Positions 63,230 to 64,000 of a stretch of DNA of 64,000 nt are shown piece after piece. Origin of the DNA: Pontibacter aquaedesilientis (lineage in GTDB: Bacteria; Bacteroidota; Bacteroidia; Cytophagales; Hymenobacteraceae). The notes under the pieces were generated by a model. The model was not told the origin of the DNA, made no database searches, and saw only the letters and a list, made by a program, of their open reading frames with translations. The stretch's first letter is position 1. The number at the start of each line of letters is the position of its first letter. Location: NCBI RefSeq assembly GCF_014773225.1, contig NZ_JACXAJ010000003.1, positions 1-64,000 on the forward strand, given 5' to 3'. The translations under genes and the position numbers were made by a program.

Positions 63230-64000
63230 ATGACTACGACTACCCGTCCGAAGCAAGAGAAGGTATACCTTAAAGTTATCTCTACCCTATGGCTGCTTTT
63301 CCTGAGTGGCCTGGCCGTTCTTATTCTCTACATTTATGCGGTAAGCATTAACTTCCTGAATCTATTCGGGGAGCTGCCCAACATGCGCACACTGGAGAAC
63401 CCCAAAAGCTCGCTCTCCTCTGAGCTGTACTCTGCCGACAACCAAATGCTCGGAAAGTACTTCCGCGAAAATCGCTCGCCAATCGATTATGAGGACCTGC
63501 CCGAGAACTTTGTGCATGCCCTGATGGCCACTGAGGATATCCGTTTTGAAGAACACTCCGGCATAGACCCTGAGGCGATGGTGCGTGTGTTTGGCTCACT
63601 GATGATCGGCAGTTCCAAAGGCGGAGGTAGCACGATCACGCAACAGCTGGCCAAGAATCTGTTCCGGACCCGTGGCGAAGAACTTAACACCGGCTACCTG
63701 AATGATAAACCCGGCTTCCGCACGCTCATCCACAAAACGAAGGAGTGGATCATGGCTGTGAAACTGGAGCAATCCTACACCAAACGGGAAATCATAGTGA
63801 TGTATCTTAATATATTTGAGTTCGGTAGCAATGCCTTTGGGGTGCAGTCAGCTGCAAAAACCTTTTTTGGCAAGAATGCCAGTGACTTGGAGGTACAGGA
63901 ATCTGCTGTGCTGGTAGGGCTTTTCAAAAACCCGAACTTCTATAGCCCTAAATTCAACCCGGAGAACTCTAAACGCCGTCGCAATGTGGTCTTATCACAG
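63230..64000 (+). CDS. Class A penicillin-binding protein (transglycosylase part), truncated by window end
   Basis: The gene starts at ATG 63230 and runs off the right edge after 257 codons. The N-terminal membrane anchor (STLWLLFLSGLAVLILYIYAV) is followed by the GT51 glycosyltransferase domain: LMATEDIRFEEHSGIDPEA (catalytic E102) and GGSTITQQLAKNLFRTRG (about 132-149). It would polymerise peptidoglycan glycan chains; the transpeptidase part is beyond the window. It directly follows sprE, so co-transcription is likely. The name (PBP1A-type) is by family; the full protein is not seen. Confidence 0.88.
   Translation, partial: MTTTTRPKQEKVYLKVISTLWLLFLSGLAVLILYIYAVSINFLNLFGELPNMRTLENPKSSLSSELYSADNQMLGKYFRENRSPIDYEDLPENFVHALMATEDIRFEEHSGIDPEAMVRVFGSLMIGSSKGGGSTITQQLAKNLFRTRGEELNTGYLNDKPGFRTLIHKTKEWIMAVKLEQSYTKREIIVMYLNIFEFGSNAFGVQSAAKTFFGKNASDLEVQESAVLVGLFKNPNFYSPKFNPENSKRRRNVVLSQ

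Overview
The window looks like the chromosome of a Bacteroidota bacterium, probably Cytophagales and possibly Hymenobacteraceae (Pontibacter-like). The evidence is: promoters of the TTG-N19-TAnnTTTG type; type IX secretion (T9SS) genes (PorP/SprF, a PorE-like OmpA protein, a type B sorting domain, SprE/PorW); a TonB receptor with a carboxypeptidase-like N-terminal domain; DUF5686, a PafA-type phosphatase and bacillithiol-linked YtxJ; and an F-ATPase operon without atpD/atpC. The genus is inferred from gene content; no 16S sequence is present.

Layout. 1-800 has no gene but carries five tandem leftward promoters, the arrangement expected upstream of an rRNA operon lying off the left edge. 1.0-8.5 kb holds an alanine/saccharopine-type dehydrogenase, gcvP, a DUF4136 lipoprotein and a TonB-dependent receptor. 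8.7-16.4 kb is a three-gene T9SS surface module on the minus strand: a 1577-residue adhesin, PorP/SprF and PorE-like OmpA. 16.9-23.7 kb holds lipA, an envelope protein, OsmC, YtxJ, two small exported proteins, a fused branched-chain 2-oxoacid dehydrogenase E1 and an M16 peptidase. 24.5-27.1 kb is a MarR regulator with an aldo/keto reductase and an Old Yellow Enzyme, with matching operator palindromes. 27.3-31.0 kb holds ispF, an M28 peptidase and a LutB-like protein. 31.1-32.7 kb is a divergent pair: an AsnRS-like stand-alone catalytic domain and an AsnC regulator. 32.9-40.6 kb is mostly metabolic and hypothetical genes. 40.8-45.7 kb is nuoABCD, split between nuoC and nuoD by an AT-rich two-gene insert with structured flanks. 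45.8-54.1 kb holds PAP2, DUF5686, nicotinamide-nucleotide repair, a UbiA-like protein, pyrophosphatase and PafA. 54.2-60.0 kb is the F-ATPase operon. 60.3-64.0 kb holds SprE/PorW and the start of a class A PBP.

Across the window the heptamer AGGTATA/TATACCT is far more common than chance would give, inside genes and between them. It is absent from the insert that splits nuo, which supports a foreign origin for that insert. There is no CRISPR array, tRNA, rRNA or recognisable transposase. The most unusual items are the iterated heptamer, the cassette-like insert in the nuo operon, the AsnC / AsnRS-like asparagine synthetase candidate, and the nearly identical 366-bp repeats inside the T9SS adhesin.
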